From assembly GCA_963832365.1 (NCBI GenBank), contig CAWHUL010000005.1, positions 62,001-126,000 of the forward strand: a stretch of 64,000 bases of DNA, read 5' to 3'. This document shows, piece after piece, positions 17,009 to 26,642 of this stretch. The position numbers and the translations under genes are program-made. Each line of letters starts with the position of its first letter. Within the stretch, counting starts at the first letter, position 1. This DNA comes from CAWBRT01 sp963832365 (lineage in GTDB: Bacteria > Acidobacteriota > Terriglobia > Terriglobales > Acidobacteriaceae). Under the pieces are notes generated by a model, which was given only the letters and a program-made list of their open reading frames with translations, was not told where the DNA came from and searched no databases.

Positions 17009-17067
17009 CTGTCACCTCCGAGTGCTTGCTTTATGGTATGGGCGAATCTGGGTGCGGCATTTTCGAA

Positions 17068-17104
17068 CCCCACATTAGCCAAACTGCGGCAAATGTGGGC
17101 CACC
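17068..17104. repeat. Intergenic hairpin repeat (CATTAGCC type)
   Basis: CCCCACATTAGCC pairs with GGCAAATGTGGG, ending CCACC. Confidence 0.8.
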
Positions 17105-17138
17105 TGACTTCAAGGAACTATCATCCGACCAGAGGAAA

Positions 17139-17198
17139 CTGCCCCACTCTAGCCAACGCGGGCTAGAATGGGCCACCCAAAGAAATGTGGGCCACCCG
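17139..17198. repeat. Intergenic hairpin repeat plus a 3' fragment
   Basis: CTGCCCCACTCTAGCC pairs with GGGCTAGAATGGG (17139-17178). A fragment of the CATT type, AAATGTGGGCCACCCG, follows at 17183-17198, just before the end of the debranching enzyme gene. Confidence 0.8.
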
Positions 17199-17205
17199 AC
17201 GAACC

Positions 17206-19420
17206 CTACTTTCGGAATGATACATTGACCAGCAGCTTTTCGCCTTGGACGTCGACCACGTTGCAGAACGTGCGCTGGTTGCGGCGGCTGAAATCAAGCC
17301 CGACGCGCGAGTTTCCCACCCGCAGATTGCGAATGTGCAGCGAATCAAGCCACTCCGGCAGGGCTGGATTGATGATGTTCAGCTCCTTGCGTTGCGCCGA
17401 GGGGCGGACGCCCAGCACCGAAAGCAGCATGAGAATCAATGCGCCGGAAGCCCACGCCTGCGGCGAACACGAAACCGGATAGTGGACCGGGTCATCATGG
17501 TCGCGGCGCTGAACGCCGCAGAAGAGCTCCGGCAGGCGGTAGTCGCGAAAGTTGAGAGCCACCTGGTAGAGCGCGTTCAGCACAAGCAGCGCGGGCTCGC
17601 GGTTTTCGTTGAGGGCCATGCCATGAGCGATGAGCGAATTATCATGCGGCCACACCGAGCCGCGATGGTAGCTGAGAGGATTGAAAACGCGCTCTTGCCG
17701 CGACATGGTGCGCCATCCCCAACCCGAGAACATGTCTTCGCGCATGAGGCGCTGGGTGACGATGCGCGAGCGCTCGCGATTGATAATGCGGCTCCAGAGC
17801 AGATGCCCGGCGTTGGAGGCAATGACCTGAAGCTGCTGCTTCCGGCCGTCGAGAGCCATGGCATAGAAGCCTTGCTCCGGCATCCAGTAAGCCTTGTCGA
17901 AGCGCTTGACCAGTTCGGCGCAGTCGCGCTTCAGACGATCCGCCGTAGCTGGCATCGCCGAAAGTGCGCAGCAGAGAGGCCATCCGGTACTTGGCGTCGT
18001 AGACGTATCCTTGCACCTCAACCAGCGCGATGGGCGGCTCGGCCAATGATCCGTCGCGGTGTATGTTCGCGTCCCACGAGTCCTTCCAGCCCTGGTTTAC
18101 CAGGCCCTTGGAAGAACGGCGCTTGTATTCCACAAAGCCGTCTTTGTCCAGATCGCCATACTTGTCGATCCACTCCAGAGCCTTGTAGGCGGCCGGCAGC
18201 ATCTCGCGCACGAATTTCTCGTCGGCGGTCCAGTTATAGGTTTCGCTCAACAGGATGAGAAATAACGGGGTCGCGTCGACGGTGCCGTAATAGGGGCCGA
18301 AAGGCATTTCACCGCAGCGCGTCATCTCTCCTTCGCGGTACTCATGCAGAATCTTGCCCGGGTCCTCGTCGCGCCAGTCATTGACCTCGCGGCCCTGATG
18401 GCGGGCGAGAATACGCAAGGTATCCACGGCAAGGCGCGGATTGAGCGCCAGGGTTTGATAAGCCGCAAGGATCGAGTCTCGCCCGAAGACGGTGGCGAAC
18501 CAGGGAATGCCGGCGGCGATGATGTGCTCGTCTCCCTCTGGAACGCGGAGCGCGTGAAAATCGCCGATGGCGGTGCGCAGTGCGGCATCGAATTCGTCGT
18601 TGCTGCTCTTGAACTGTGTAGAGTGGTTCTCGAATTCGCGAAACGCTTCCCTTCTCTTCTGGAGATTGTTGGCGAAGCTGAAATCCTTGACGCGCGTCGG
18701 GTAGCCTTCCACGAGCGGCGTCACGGTGACTTCGACATGGAACTGCTTGAGTGGCTCCAGGTGCAAATCCCAGCGCGGCGTCTGCTCTCGAATGGCGTGC
18801 GGCTTCGGCGACATGGCAACCGAGGTCTGGCGGAATACTTTGTCCAATCCGCAATAAGCAAACGTGAGGCAGTCGTCGCCGACAATTGGCTGGTAATACT
18901 GCCCGTGCATGCTCCGGGCAATGCCGCGAACCTGAAAAACGTCGACAAAATCGGCATCGAAAACCAGTTCGACAGCCAGGTCGACGGCTGCCATGTTGAA
19001 GTTTTCGAAGCTGAAGCGATCGAAGAACACATCGGGGCCCAGCAACTGTTCGCGACGAATGTGGATCGTGTTCTCCGGCAGATCGAATGAGTCGCGCAAG
19101 GTGATGTTTCCGGTTGTAAGTTCGATCTGCGAAGCAAAAGTTTTCTCGGCGCTGGAGGAAAGCACGACGGCCCGATGGCCATCGATGCGCAACTCGAGCT
19201 GACTCAAGAACCTCGTGTCCTGATGAAAGAATCCGACATCGAGCGCGCCTGGAGGATGAATGTCTCCGGCAACCGTGGTCGAGAGAAAGGTCTTGCCATC
19301 AATCAGCGTGAGGTTGTTGACCTTGCGCGGCTCAAGCGCCTGATGAGCAATCCTGGGCTCAACGTGCGGCGACTCGACCGGAACCAGCAGGTGTTCAGGA
19401 ATCATTTCGAGCTTCGTCAT
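17206..19420 (-). CDS. Amylo-alpha-1,6-glucosidase (debranching type), frame broken by one extra base
   Basis: Glycoside hydrolase related to glycogen-debranching enzymes. N-terminal beta domain (about 30-250, beginning LTLIDGKTFLSTTVAGDI), then an (alpha/alpha)6 barrel with IPWFATVFGRDSILAAYQTL, PFGPYYGTVDATPLFL and KDSWDANIHRDG. At about 17943-17947 one extra base throws the frame; removing it joins LLRTFGDASYA to DRLKRDCAELVKRFDKAYW and continues to the stop at 17206 with YHRGSVWPHDNSLIAHG. Joined length is about 737 aa. The start overlaps the stop of the upstream glycosyltransferase (ATGA). In this cluster it may act on an alpha-glucan or another surface glycan. Confidence 0.85.
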
Positions 19421-20529
19421 GCTATCGCCCGCGGTTCCTCCGGTTCTGCTGGAAGCTGAGCGAGTTCATCGCCGGCCTCCAGCCTGAAGTTGACCTCACT
19501 TTGTTCGCCGCCAACCATCTCGCGGTAAAGCATCGCATACTTATCGGCCATGCGTTGGGCGGAAAAGTGCTTTTCCACGTAGCGACGCACACATAATGGA
19601 TTGAAGGCCGAGTCGGCGGCACAGCGCGCTTTCTCCAACAGTTCCGGAAATGTAGAACACACGTATCCGGAGATGCCGTCGGCTACCACCTCGCGCACAG
19701 CCCCGCCGGAGAGCGCAAGAACTGGAGTTCCAGTGGCCATGGCTTCGATCATCACCAGGCCGAACGGTTCGTTCCACTGAATCGGGAAGAGCATGGCCGT
19801 GGCATTGCCGAGCAGTTCATTCTTTTCCGCCAGATTGGCCTCGCCGAGAAATTCGATGAACTTGCCGTCGACATGCGGCTTGATTTGCGATTCGAAATAG
19901 TCACGGAAGATCGGCTGGACTTCCCCGGCAATCTTCAGCGGGATCCCCGTCCGCTTGGCCACCTCGATGGCCAGATGCGTTCCCTTCATGGGAGCGATTC
20001 TGCTGAGAAAACAAAAGTAGGGCTGCTTGCGCGTCTTCAACTTGTAATCGCGCATATCCACGCCGTGGTGGATGGTTCGCACATGGGATAGAGCTTCTCT
20101 CTGCTGCTGGAAATGGCTGATGGCGACAAACTCCACTTCAGGAAAATAAGAATAGAACCGGCTTAACGCAGGATCGTGGGGATGATGCAGGGTGTAGGCA
20201 AACCGCGGCCCCGTGAACCTGGCGAAGGCGAGTCCCGGAACATTGTTCAGGTGGACAATGTCCGCCTCATGCCAGCAATCGTGGATTGCCCAGGAAGTGT
20301 GATTCAGGTCTTTGGTGCTGGAGTTGATCTCGCCATCGATGGGCCACTCGGCGTGAGGATAGAGGTAGCGCAGCTCACAACTGACCGTGGACTCACCGTT
20401 GGCGTAGAGAATGACCTTGAACCCTCGATTCGTCAAACCCTCGGCCAAACGAGCAATAAACAACTCGGTGCCGCCGTAGCGCGCGGGAGGCACCCCGATA
20501 AATGGTGAAGCAATCAAAGCAATTTTCAT
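19417..20529 (-). CDS. Glycosyltransferase family 4
   Basis: 370-aa GT-B retaining transferase. N-terminal IASPFIGVPPARYGGTELFI with the glycine-rich acceptor loop, and the C-terminal donor-binding signature EPFGLVMIEAMATGTPVLAL (E-x7-E). No membrane segment. Its stop overlaps the debranching enzyme start, so the two are translationally coupled. Acceptor and sugar are unknown. A 295-bp repeat-containing gap separates it from the upstream transferases. Confidence 0.92.
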   Translation of the reverse strand: MKIALIASPFIGVPPARYGGTELFIARLAEGLTNRGFKVILYANGESTVSCELRYLYPHAEWPIDGEINSSTKDLNHTSWAIHDCWHEADIVHLNNVPGLAFARFTGPRFAYTLHHPHDPALSRFYSYFPEVEFVAISHFQQQREALSHVRTIHHGVDMRDYKLKTRKQPYFCFLSRIAPMKGTHLAIEVAKRTGIPLKIAGEVQPIFRDYFESQIKPHVDGKFIEFLGEANLAEKNELLGNATAMLFPIQWNEPFGLVMIEAMATGTPVLALSGGAVREVVADGISGYVCSTFPELLEKARCAADSAFNPLCVRRYVEKHFSAQRMADKYAMLYREMVGGEQSEVNFRLEAGDELAQLPAEPEEPRAIA

Positions 20530-20671
20530 TGGACCTCGAGGTCTGGCTGACCCTCTCGATGTTTTTGTCTTGCTGTTTAGCGACTAGGATGCGCGGCGCA
20601 TGGGGGTGGGTTTTCGCGAAGGGAGTCCACTATGTCCGCCAAATCATTCCGTTGAGCGGGGCTCAGGAAAA

Positions 20672-20718
20672 TACCCAGGTTAGCGCCGAACTGCACGGCG
20701 CGGAACCTGGGGCACCCG
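20672..20718. repeat. Intergenic hairpin repeat (TTAGCGCC type)
   Basis: CCCAGGTTAGCGCC pairs with GGCGCGGAACCTGGGG, ending CACCCG; nearly the same as 7165-7213. Confidence 0.8.
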
Positions 20719-20758
20719 GCCAAAACGAAATCGCGCTAGAGATCGGGGCCTAGGAAAC

Positions 20759-20799
20759 CACCCCACCCAAGCCAACTGCGGGCTTGAATGGGGCACCCG
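20759..20799. repeat. Intergenic hairpin repeat (CCCAAGCC type)
   Basis: CCACCCCACCCAAGCC pairs with GGGCTTGAATGGGG, ending CACCCG. Confidence 0.8.
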
Positions 20800-20824
20800 T
20801 GCCATCGGGATTGGGGTGAGCCAC

Positions 20825-23069
20825 CTACCGAACTGTTGCTTCGCTGCGATGCGCATCGTGGGAGAGTCTGAGATGGCGCATGCTCTCGACCGCGCGCTCG
20901 AACTGCTCGGCACGCTTGAAGTTGGTGTGTTCGGCCAGCACACGCTGCTGGGCCCGCGCACCGATCTTTTGCAGTTCACTATCAGGCATGTCGCGGATGC
21001 AGGAAACAATTTCGGCGGAGTCGGCAGGCAGCAGGATCTCGCATCCGGGGGTGAAGAAGTTCTCCAATCCTGGCCACTGGTCGGAAACCATGGCGGCGGC
21101 GCAGGCGGCGGCCTCGAAGAGGCGCACCGAAGGCGAATAACCGGCGGCAACCATGTCGCGCCGGGTGACGTTCAGCGTCAGCCGCGATGACGAGTACAGG
21201 TGCGGATGCCATCGCGGATTGAGGTGCATGATCCGATGCACGTTCGCGGGCCACTGGATGGATTTCGGGTACTGTGGTCCGGCCACAATGAAATTGCGGT
21301 CCGGCAACTGCAGCGCCGCCCGGCAAAGCATGGAGTCCAGCTTCGGCTGGCGGTCGGCGGCATAGGTTCCCATGTAGCTCATCTGGCAGGTATATCGTTT
21401 TGCGACCGAATGCCTGTAATACTTGTCCGGATCGACGCTGCAATACAGCGGCAGCGCCACGGGGGCACCAAAACGCTGCTCGATTTCCTTGAGGATGGGA
21501 CCGCCGGTAAAGCTGAAATAGAGATCGAAGAGCGGAATCTGCGCCGCTTTGAGATACCCGGTCTCGCCGCGTTGTCGCAAGGCTGCGAGAGTTACCGGCG
21601 TGTCGATGTCGTAAAAGGTCTTGACCGGAACGCGGGAGAGCGCCAGCTCTTCGATGGCGCGGATTCCATCCGGACAGTAGGAGCCGACCATCGCCACGTC
21701 GCAGTCATTCAAATCCCGCCGAACCTCGGGCAGGATCGAGGTCCAATCGTCGTAGAGTTTGAGCTCGCAATACTCCGGGGCCGGCAGATCGCGATTCGAG
21801 GCGTACCACTTTTCATTGCGCTCGTAGAACACCACGCGATGTCCGCGGCCGTGGAGCGCCCGGGCAAGAGCGCGGAAGGTGGTGGCATGGCCATTGCCCC
21901 ACGAAGAGGTGATCGAGAGGCCGAAGATAACGAGCTTAAACGAACTGGCACGCAGGGGCGTTGCTTCAGGCCGCGGGCGCTGCGGCGCCGGTTCGGGACG
22001 GCTGCTACGCGAGGCTTGCAGGATGCCATGCACCTGTTGCGCCCGCAACGCGTAAGTATGCTCCCGCAGAGCACGTTCGCGCATCGCGCCGCCGATGGAT
22101 TGAGCCTCGCGAGGGCCGATGCCCCGCAAATAAACCACCACATCCGCCGCGCTGGCCGCCACCAGCACTTCCCTGCCGGGGACGAAAAAGGTTTCGATGC
22201 CCGCCCAGTGGTCGGTGACCAGACAGGCCGCCGCGCCGGCAGCCTCGAAGACGCGCGTGGGCGGCGAGAAGCCGACCTTCGCCATGGATTCGCGATTCAC
22301 GTTCAGAACCATCCGCGCCGAACCGTTGAGGCTGTTGTGCCGGTCGGTGGGGACGTGGCCGATGTAGCGCACATTGGGCGGCAGAGACTTGGAACTCCAG
22401 CCTTCGCCTCCGAGAATGAAATTCATTTCCGGAGCCAGCTCGGCCGCGCGGAAGAAGAATTCGTCCACACGTTGCTCGCGGTCGGGCAGGCGATTGCCCA
22501 CGAACAACAGATCGCAGGCCAACGCGGGATCGGGCGGGACCGGGTGGTGCGTATGGGATTCGAGCGCGTTGTAAACCGGATGGCAGTTGCGCGCTCCCAG
22601 GGCAAGGTAATGCCGCACGACGGGAGCGCCGCCGCCGTACGTGAAGATGAAATCGTATTGCGGGATGCAGGCGGCGAAAGGGATCGCCGGAATCGGCCTC
22701 CACGCGAGCCAGGGTTGCGGGCGCGTCGACGTCCCAGAAAGCCACCTGGGTGCGCGCGGAGCGGCACTCGAGCACACGCGCCTCGAGCAGTTCGTCGTCC
22801 GCTCCAACACCGCTGTGCTTGACGACAAGGTCCGCGCCGGCGGCTTGGGCGAGGAGTCCATCGATGTCGCCGGGAGTGCGGTAAACAATCACATCCGCAT
22901 AGTTCACTTCGTGCTGGTCGCGATTCTGCCGGCGTCCGTAGATGTCGGGCTCGGCGAAGGTGATTTCGTGGCCCAGAGCGGCAAGGTTTTTGTAAATACC
23001 GCGATAGTAGGTCGCGGCTCCGTTCCAGTAACAGGAAGTAATGCTCGATCCGAAGACAAAAATTCTCAT
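20825..23069 (-). CDS. Tandem CgeB-like double glycosyltransferase, frame broken by one extra base
   Basis: About 748 aa when joined. Two homologous halves each begin with a similar strand (RIFVFGSSITSCYWNG and KLVIFGLSITSSWGNG) and each end with a GT-B donor motif (PPTRVFEAAGAAACLVTDHW and SPSVRLFEAAACAAAMVSDQ). This is an internal duplication of a CgeB/GT4-type domain of about 370 aa. At about 22667 one extra base breaks the frame; removal joins DPFRRL to IPQYDFIFTYGGG. The ATG at 23069 overlaps the stop of the preceding transferase gene. Two fused transferases suggest successive addition of two sugars, an inference only. Confidence 0.82.
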
Positions 23070-24187
23070 CTCCGGACTTCCTCGCAGATCTCGAGGAGCT
23101 GCGCGGCGCGATGCGCACAAGTGTGCCGCTTGCGAATCGTCTCCAGACCGTTGGCCGCCATTTCCGCGCGCGCCCGATGGTCACGAAGCAGGGTATCGAT
23201 TTCGCCCGCCATCTGCTTCCCGTCGGCTGCAACGATGTAGTCTTCGCCCGGACGGAAAAGGTGCTCGATGTCGTTCCAGGGGGAGCAAAGCAGCGGAATG
23301 CCGCAGGCCATCGCTTCGAATACGCGGATGGTCGGAATGCCGCTCAAGCCGTTTGAATACTGCCGCCTCGGCACATGCAGGGCAAGGCGGCTCTGGCCGT
23401 AAACCCGCGGCGTCTCCAGATTCGGCAGGTAGCCGCGAAAGTCGATGCCGGCCCGCTGAAGAGCATCCACGGCTTCATCCGGATAGCGTACCCCGTGAGC
23501 GACGATCTTTCGGCCCTTGGAAGCGGAGGCGGGGCCCACCAGGAACTCCGTCAGCTCCTTCGTGCGCTCTTCGTCTCCCCAGTTGCCGATCCAGACCACG
23601 TCCGTCGTCTTAGCACCATTCCCTTGCGGATTGAACACAGAAACATCAGCCGCCTCGTGGAATGTCCACACGCGCTCGATGCCAAGACCGTCTTGATAGA
23701 TCTTGCGAATCACTTCGCCAAATGCGAGCACGCCATCGAAGCGGTGCAAGTGAAATTTGAGGATTTCGTGAGCTCTGGAATAAACCCGATGGTGAGTATC
23801 GTGCAGCAGCGCGAGGAATCCCTCTTTGCACTTGCGCTGCAGAATTGCGTTGACTACCTCCGGGGCATTCCACTCGTGGATGATGACGAAATCCGCGTCC
23901 TTCAGCTCCTGGTCCAGGAACTCCTCAAAGCTGGGGCCGCGTTGATAAAAATGGATGTTGAGTTCGGGATACGTCCTGCGGAAATCATCGATGGCGCTGA
24001 TCGCCGCCGTGCCTTCGTGGTTCACCAGGTTGGTGAGCGACCAGGAGCCCAGCTCCTCATAACATCGGACTTCGTGCCCCAGGCGCGTTAGCTCACGGGC
24101 GAGGCCGCGGAGAAAATGCGCGTTGCCGTGATTCCAGTCGCTGACCCATGAGTGCGCGAAGAAGCGGAATTTGTATTTCGTATTCAT
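23066..24187 (-). CDS. CgeB-like glycosyltransferase
   Basis: 373 aa, GT-B fold. N-terminus FRFFAHSWVSDWNHGNAHFL aligns with both halves of the neighbouring double transferase; the C-terminal motif is IPTIRVFEAMACGIPLLCSP. CgeB-type proteins were first described in spore coat glycosylation; here the cluster suggests assembly of an extracellular glycan. ATGA overlaps with genes on both sides (24187/24184 and 23069/23066). Confidence 0.88.
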   Translation of the reverse strand: MNTKYKFRFFAHSWVSDWNHGNAHFLRGLARELTRLGHEVRCYEELGSWSLTNLVNHEGTAAISAIDDFRRTYPELNIHFYQRGPSFEEFLDQELKDADFVIIHEWNAPEVVNAILQRKCKEGFLALLHDTHHRVYSRAHEILKFHLHRFDGVLAFGEVIRKIYQDGLGIERVWTFHEAADVSVFNPQGNGAKTTDVVWIGNWGDEERTKELTEFLVGPASASKGRKIVAHGVRYPDEAVDALQRAGIDFRGYLPNLETPRVYGQSRLALHVPRRQYSNGLSGIPTIRVFEAMACGIPLLCSPWNDIEHLFRPGEDYIVAADGKQMAGEIDTLLRDHRARAEMAANGLETIRKRHTCAHRAAQLLEICEEVRR

Positions 24188-25293
24188 GCCGCGGCAACTC
24201 CCTCGGCAATCATCGACCTGTATAGGGCCATATACTCATCCACCATGCGGCCGGCCGTGAAGCGCTGCCGTGCGCGGTTGTAAGCGAGATTCGCATACGT
24301 AAGCCGCAACTCGCGATCGGCACGCAAACGCTCGATCGTTTCAGCCAGGCTGGAAGCGTCATTTCGGCGGAAGTAGCACGCCGTGTGTCCCCAAAGTTCG
24401 TGGAACGTGGGGATGTCATTGGCGACCACGGCGCAACGGGAAAGCGCAGCCTCCAGAGGCGCCAGGCCGAATGGCTCGTAACACGAAGTGGCGGCGTAAA
24501 TCGCCGCGCGGCTATACAGGCGGCAAAGCTCGCGCTCGCTCTGAGGTCCGCGGAACTCTACTCCGTGGCTGCCGCGCTGCGCAAAGGGCACTTGCCGCAG
24601 CGTTTCATCCGCGTGCCGCTCTTCGCCAACGATGCATACCGGCACTTGCATTTCAGACTCGGTCAAAAGATTCACCTGCTTACCCGCATCCCATACGCGT
24701 CCGACGGAAAGCACGACGTCCTGCTTGTCGCAGTATGGGTTGAACAGTGCCGGGGTGCGCCCATTGTGGATCACGGCGCGTACCCGGGGCACACCGTAAA
24801 GCGTCTCGACGTATCGCAACATCCATTGCGTGGGCGCCACCACCGCAGTCGCGGCGTTCAAACCGGCCGCCACGGTGCGGCGATACCAACTTGTCCAATG
24901 GTCCTCCGGAGGCTGCATTCCGTTCACGTTCTCCCACCAGCTCACCACATCGCTGTGCGCCACCACCAACTTCGGAATACCGGCCGGCAGCGCTCCATAA
25001 GCGAACTGATTGAGGTGAAGCACATCGGGACGAACCTCTTCGATGAGCGACATCAGGTACTGGCTGGAGTAGCCGATGTCCTGCTTCGCATCCTGCATCC
25101 ACTCCAGGCGAAAACCCGTGGGATGAAAATCGACTCCTCGAAGTCCCTCCAGCCACTCCGTTTGCGCGGCAGTCGGGATCTCACCGAAGCTGACCAGGGT
25201 CACACGAACGCCCCGCCGCGCCAGCCCCGCGACCAGTTCACGCGTATAGACCCAGACCCCACCGACCGTGTCGGCCGTTACCAGCACATGCAT
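24184..25293 (-). CDS. Glycosyltransferase family 4
   Basis: 369 aa from the ATG at 25293, which gives the family N-terminus MHVLVTADTVGGVWVYTREL. The donor motif EPFGLAPLEAALSRCAVVAN (E-x7-E) is near the C-terminus. The open frame runs upstream through repeats (to 25497) but that part is not protein-like. First gene of the block of three overlapping transferase genes. Confidence 0.9.
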   Translation of the reverse strand: MHVLVTADTVGGVWVYTRELVAGLARRGVRVTLVSFGEIPTAAQTEWLEGLRGVDFHPTGFRLEWMQDAKQDIGYSSQYLMSLIEEVRPDVLHLNQFAYGALPAGIPKLVVAHSDVVSWWENVNGMQPPEDHWTSWYRRTVAAGLNAATAVVAPTQWMLRYVETLYGVPRVRAVIHNGRTPALFNPYCDKQDVVLSVGRVWDAGKQVNLLTESEMQVPVCIVGEERHADETLRQVPFAQRGSHGVEFRGPQSERELCRLYSRAAIYAATSCYEPFGLAPLEAALSRCAVVANDIPTFHELWGHTACYFRRNDASSLAETIERLRADRELRLTYANLAYNRARQRFTAGRMVDEYMALYRSMIAEGVAAA

Positions 25294-25331
25294 TGCAACC
25301 AGCGTCCCTGACTTCCAAAGTCTGTTGCTAA

Positions 25332-25373
25332 CTACCCCACTCAAGCCAACTGCGGGCTTGAATGGGCCACCCG
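25332..25373. repeat. Intergenic hairpin repeat (CTCAAGCC type)
   Basis: CTACCCCACTCAAGCC pairs with GGGCTTGAATGGG, ending CCACCCG. Confidence 0.8.
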
Positions 25374-25384
25374 GCCTCTTCGTT

Positions 25385-25420
25385 CCCACATTAGCCAAAG
25401 GCGGGCAAATGTGGGCCACC
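25385..25420. repeat. Intergenic hairpin repeat (CATTAGCC type)
   Basis: CCCACATTAGCC pairs with GGGCAAATGTGGG, ending CCACC. Confidence 0.8.
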
Positions 25421-25443
25421 AAATCAATGTGGCACCGCACCCT

Positions 25444-25484
25444 TACCCACGTCAGCCAAATACGGGCGGGACGTGGGGCACCCG
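25444..25484. repeat. Intergenic hairpin repeat (CGTCAGCC type)
   Basis: TACCCACGTCAGCC pairs with GGGCGGGACGTGGGG, ending CACCCG. With the two copies before it, three different stem types stand in a row within 153 bp. Confidence 0.8.
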
Positions 25485-25523
25485 AATTCCACCGCACCCG
25501 CGCAAATGATTTCTCCGCGACGC

Positions 25524-26642
25524 TCAGGCGGTCAGACCGTAGCGATCGAGCTCCTGGGCAGCCTGCTGCACCCTGTCCACCGCCGTTTGCTCACGCAGCC
25601 AGGCGACCAGTTCCGCCACTCCCTGGCTGAAATGGAATTTCGGCTCGTAGCCCAGCACCCGACGCGCCGCCGAGATATCCGCGAAGCAGTGACGAATGTC
25701 GCCGGCGCGATATTTTCCGGTAATCTCCGCCGCAAGCTCAATGGCCATGCACTTGGACAAGGTGCGGGCGACGCCCTCGATGGTTACCGCTTCGCCCGAA
25801 CCAATGTTGAGCGCCATGCCATCGGCCTCGCTCCGCTCCATGGCGAGCAGGTTGGCCCGCACGATGTCATGAACGCTGACGAAGTCACGCTGCTGCCGCC
25901 CATCTTCGAAGATCATCGGTGTATTTCGATTCAGCAGACGCGACGCGAAAATGGCCGCCACGCCGGTGTACGGGTTCGAGAGCGACTGCCGTGTGCCGTA
26001 AATATTGAAGTAGCGCAAGGCCACTACCGGCACGCCATAGGTCCTGCCAAAAAGCAGCGTCATCTCCTCCTGGTCCTTCTTGGAGAGAGCGTAAATCGAG
26101 GTGCATTGCAGCGGCTTGCTCTCAGGCGTGGCAACCGGCGCCATGTCGGCTCCGCATATCGGGCAGTGCAACTCCCATTGTTTTGCCCGCAGTTGCGACT
26201 GCTCGCGCGGGGCCGGCGCGGTCTCGCCGTGTTCGGGGCAACAATACTGCCCTTCGCCGTAAATCGACATCGAGGAGGCCACGATCAGCTTCTCGAATTG
26301 CAGCTTGCGATCCAGCAGGGCTTGCAGCAGGTTCGCCGTGCCCTGGGTGTTCGATTCCATGTAATGCGCGATCTCGTACATCGACTGCCCCACGCCCACG
26401 GCAGCCGCGAGGTGATAAATCACCTCCATGCCCTGCGTCGCGCGCCGCACGGCGGAGAGGTCGCGCATGTCGCCCTGCATCATCTCCACGTCGGGGCGCA
26501 GATAAGCAGGCAAACCGTTCGGGTGAACCTGAGGGGCGAGATTGTCAAAGACGCGAACCTTGTGCCCGGCGCGCACCAGCGCGTCCACCGTATGCGATCC
26601 GACAAATCCGGCGCCGCCGGTTACCAAGATTCTCTTGCTCAT
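25524..26642 (-). CDS. NAD-dependent epimerase/dehydratase with a zinc-ribbon-like insert
   Basis: 372-aa extended SDR acting on a nucleotide sugar. Rossmann motif GGAGFVGSH, then YHLAAAVGVGQS, SSMSIYG and the catalytic Tyr/Lys in YALSKKD. Between the Ser and Tyr regions there is an extra segment of about 50 residues with CCPEHG and CPICGAD, a possible four-ligand zinc knuckle not found in plain GalE. Sugar specificity cannot be told. Its start overlaps the stop of the glycosidase-like gene (26642/26639). Confidence 0.9.
   Translation of the reverse strand: MSKRILVTGGAGFVGSHTVDALVRAGHKVRVFDNLAPQVHPNGLPAYLRPDVEMMQGDMRDLSAVRRATQGMEVIYHLAAAVGVGQSMYEIAHYMESNTQGTANLLQALLDRKLQFEKLIVASSMSIYGEGQYCCPEHGETAPAPREQSQLRAKQWELHCPICGADMAPVATPESKPLQCTSIYALSKKDQEEMTLLFGRTYGVPVVALRYFNIYGTRQSLSNPYTGVAAIFASRLLNRNTPMIFEDGRQQRDFVSVHDIVRANLLAMERSEADGMALNIGSGEAVTIEGVARTLSKCMAIELAAEITGKYRAGDIRHCFADISAARRVLGYEPKFHFSQGVAELVAWLREQTAVDRVQQAAQELDRYGLTA

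Noticed and set aside
20825..23120. Two separate overlapping glycosyltransferase genes (20825-22888 and 22005-23120)
   Set aside because: The overlap is only a frame artefact; motifs run continuously across one extra base at about 22667, so one gene is the simpler reading.
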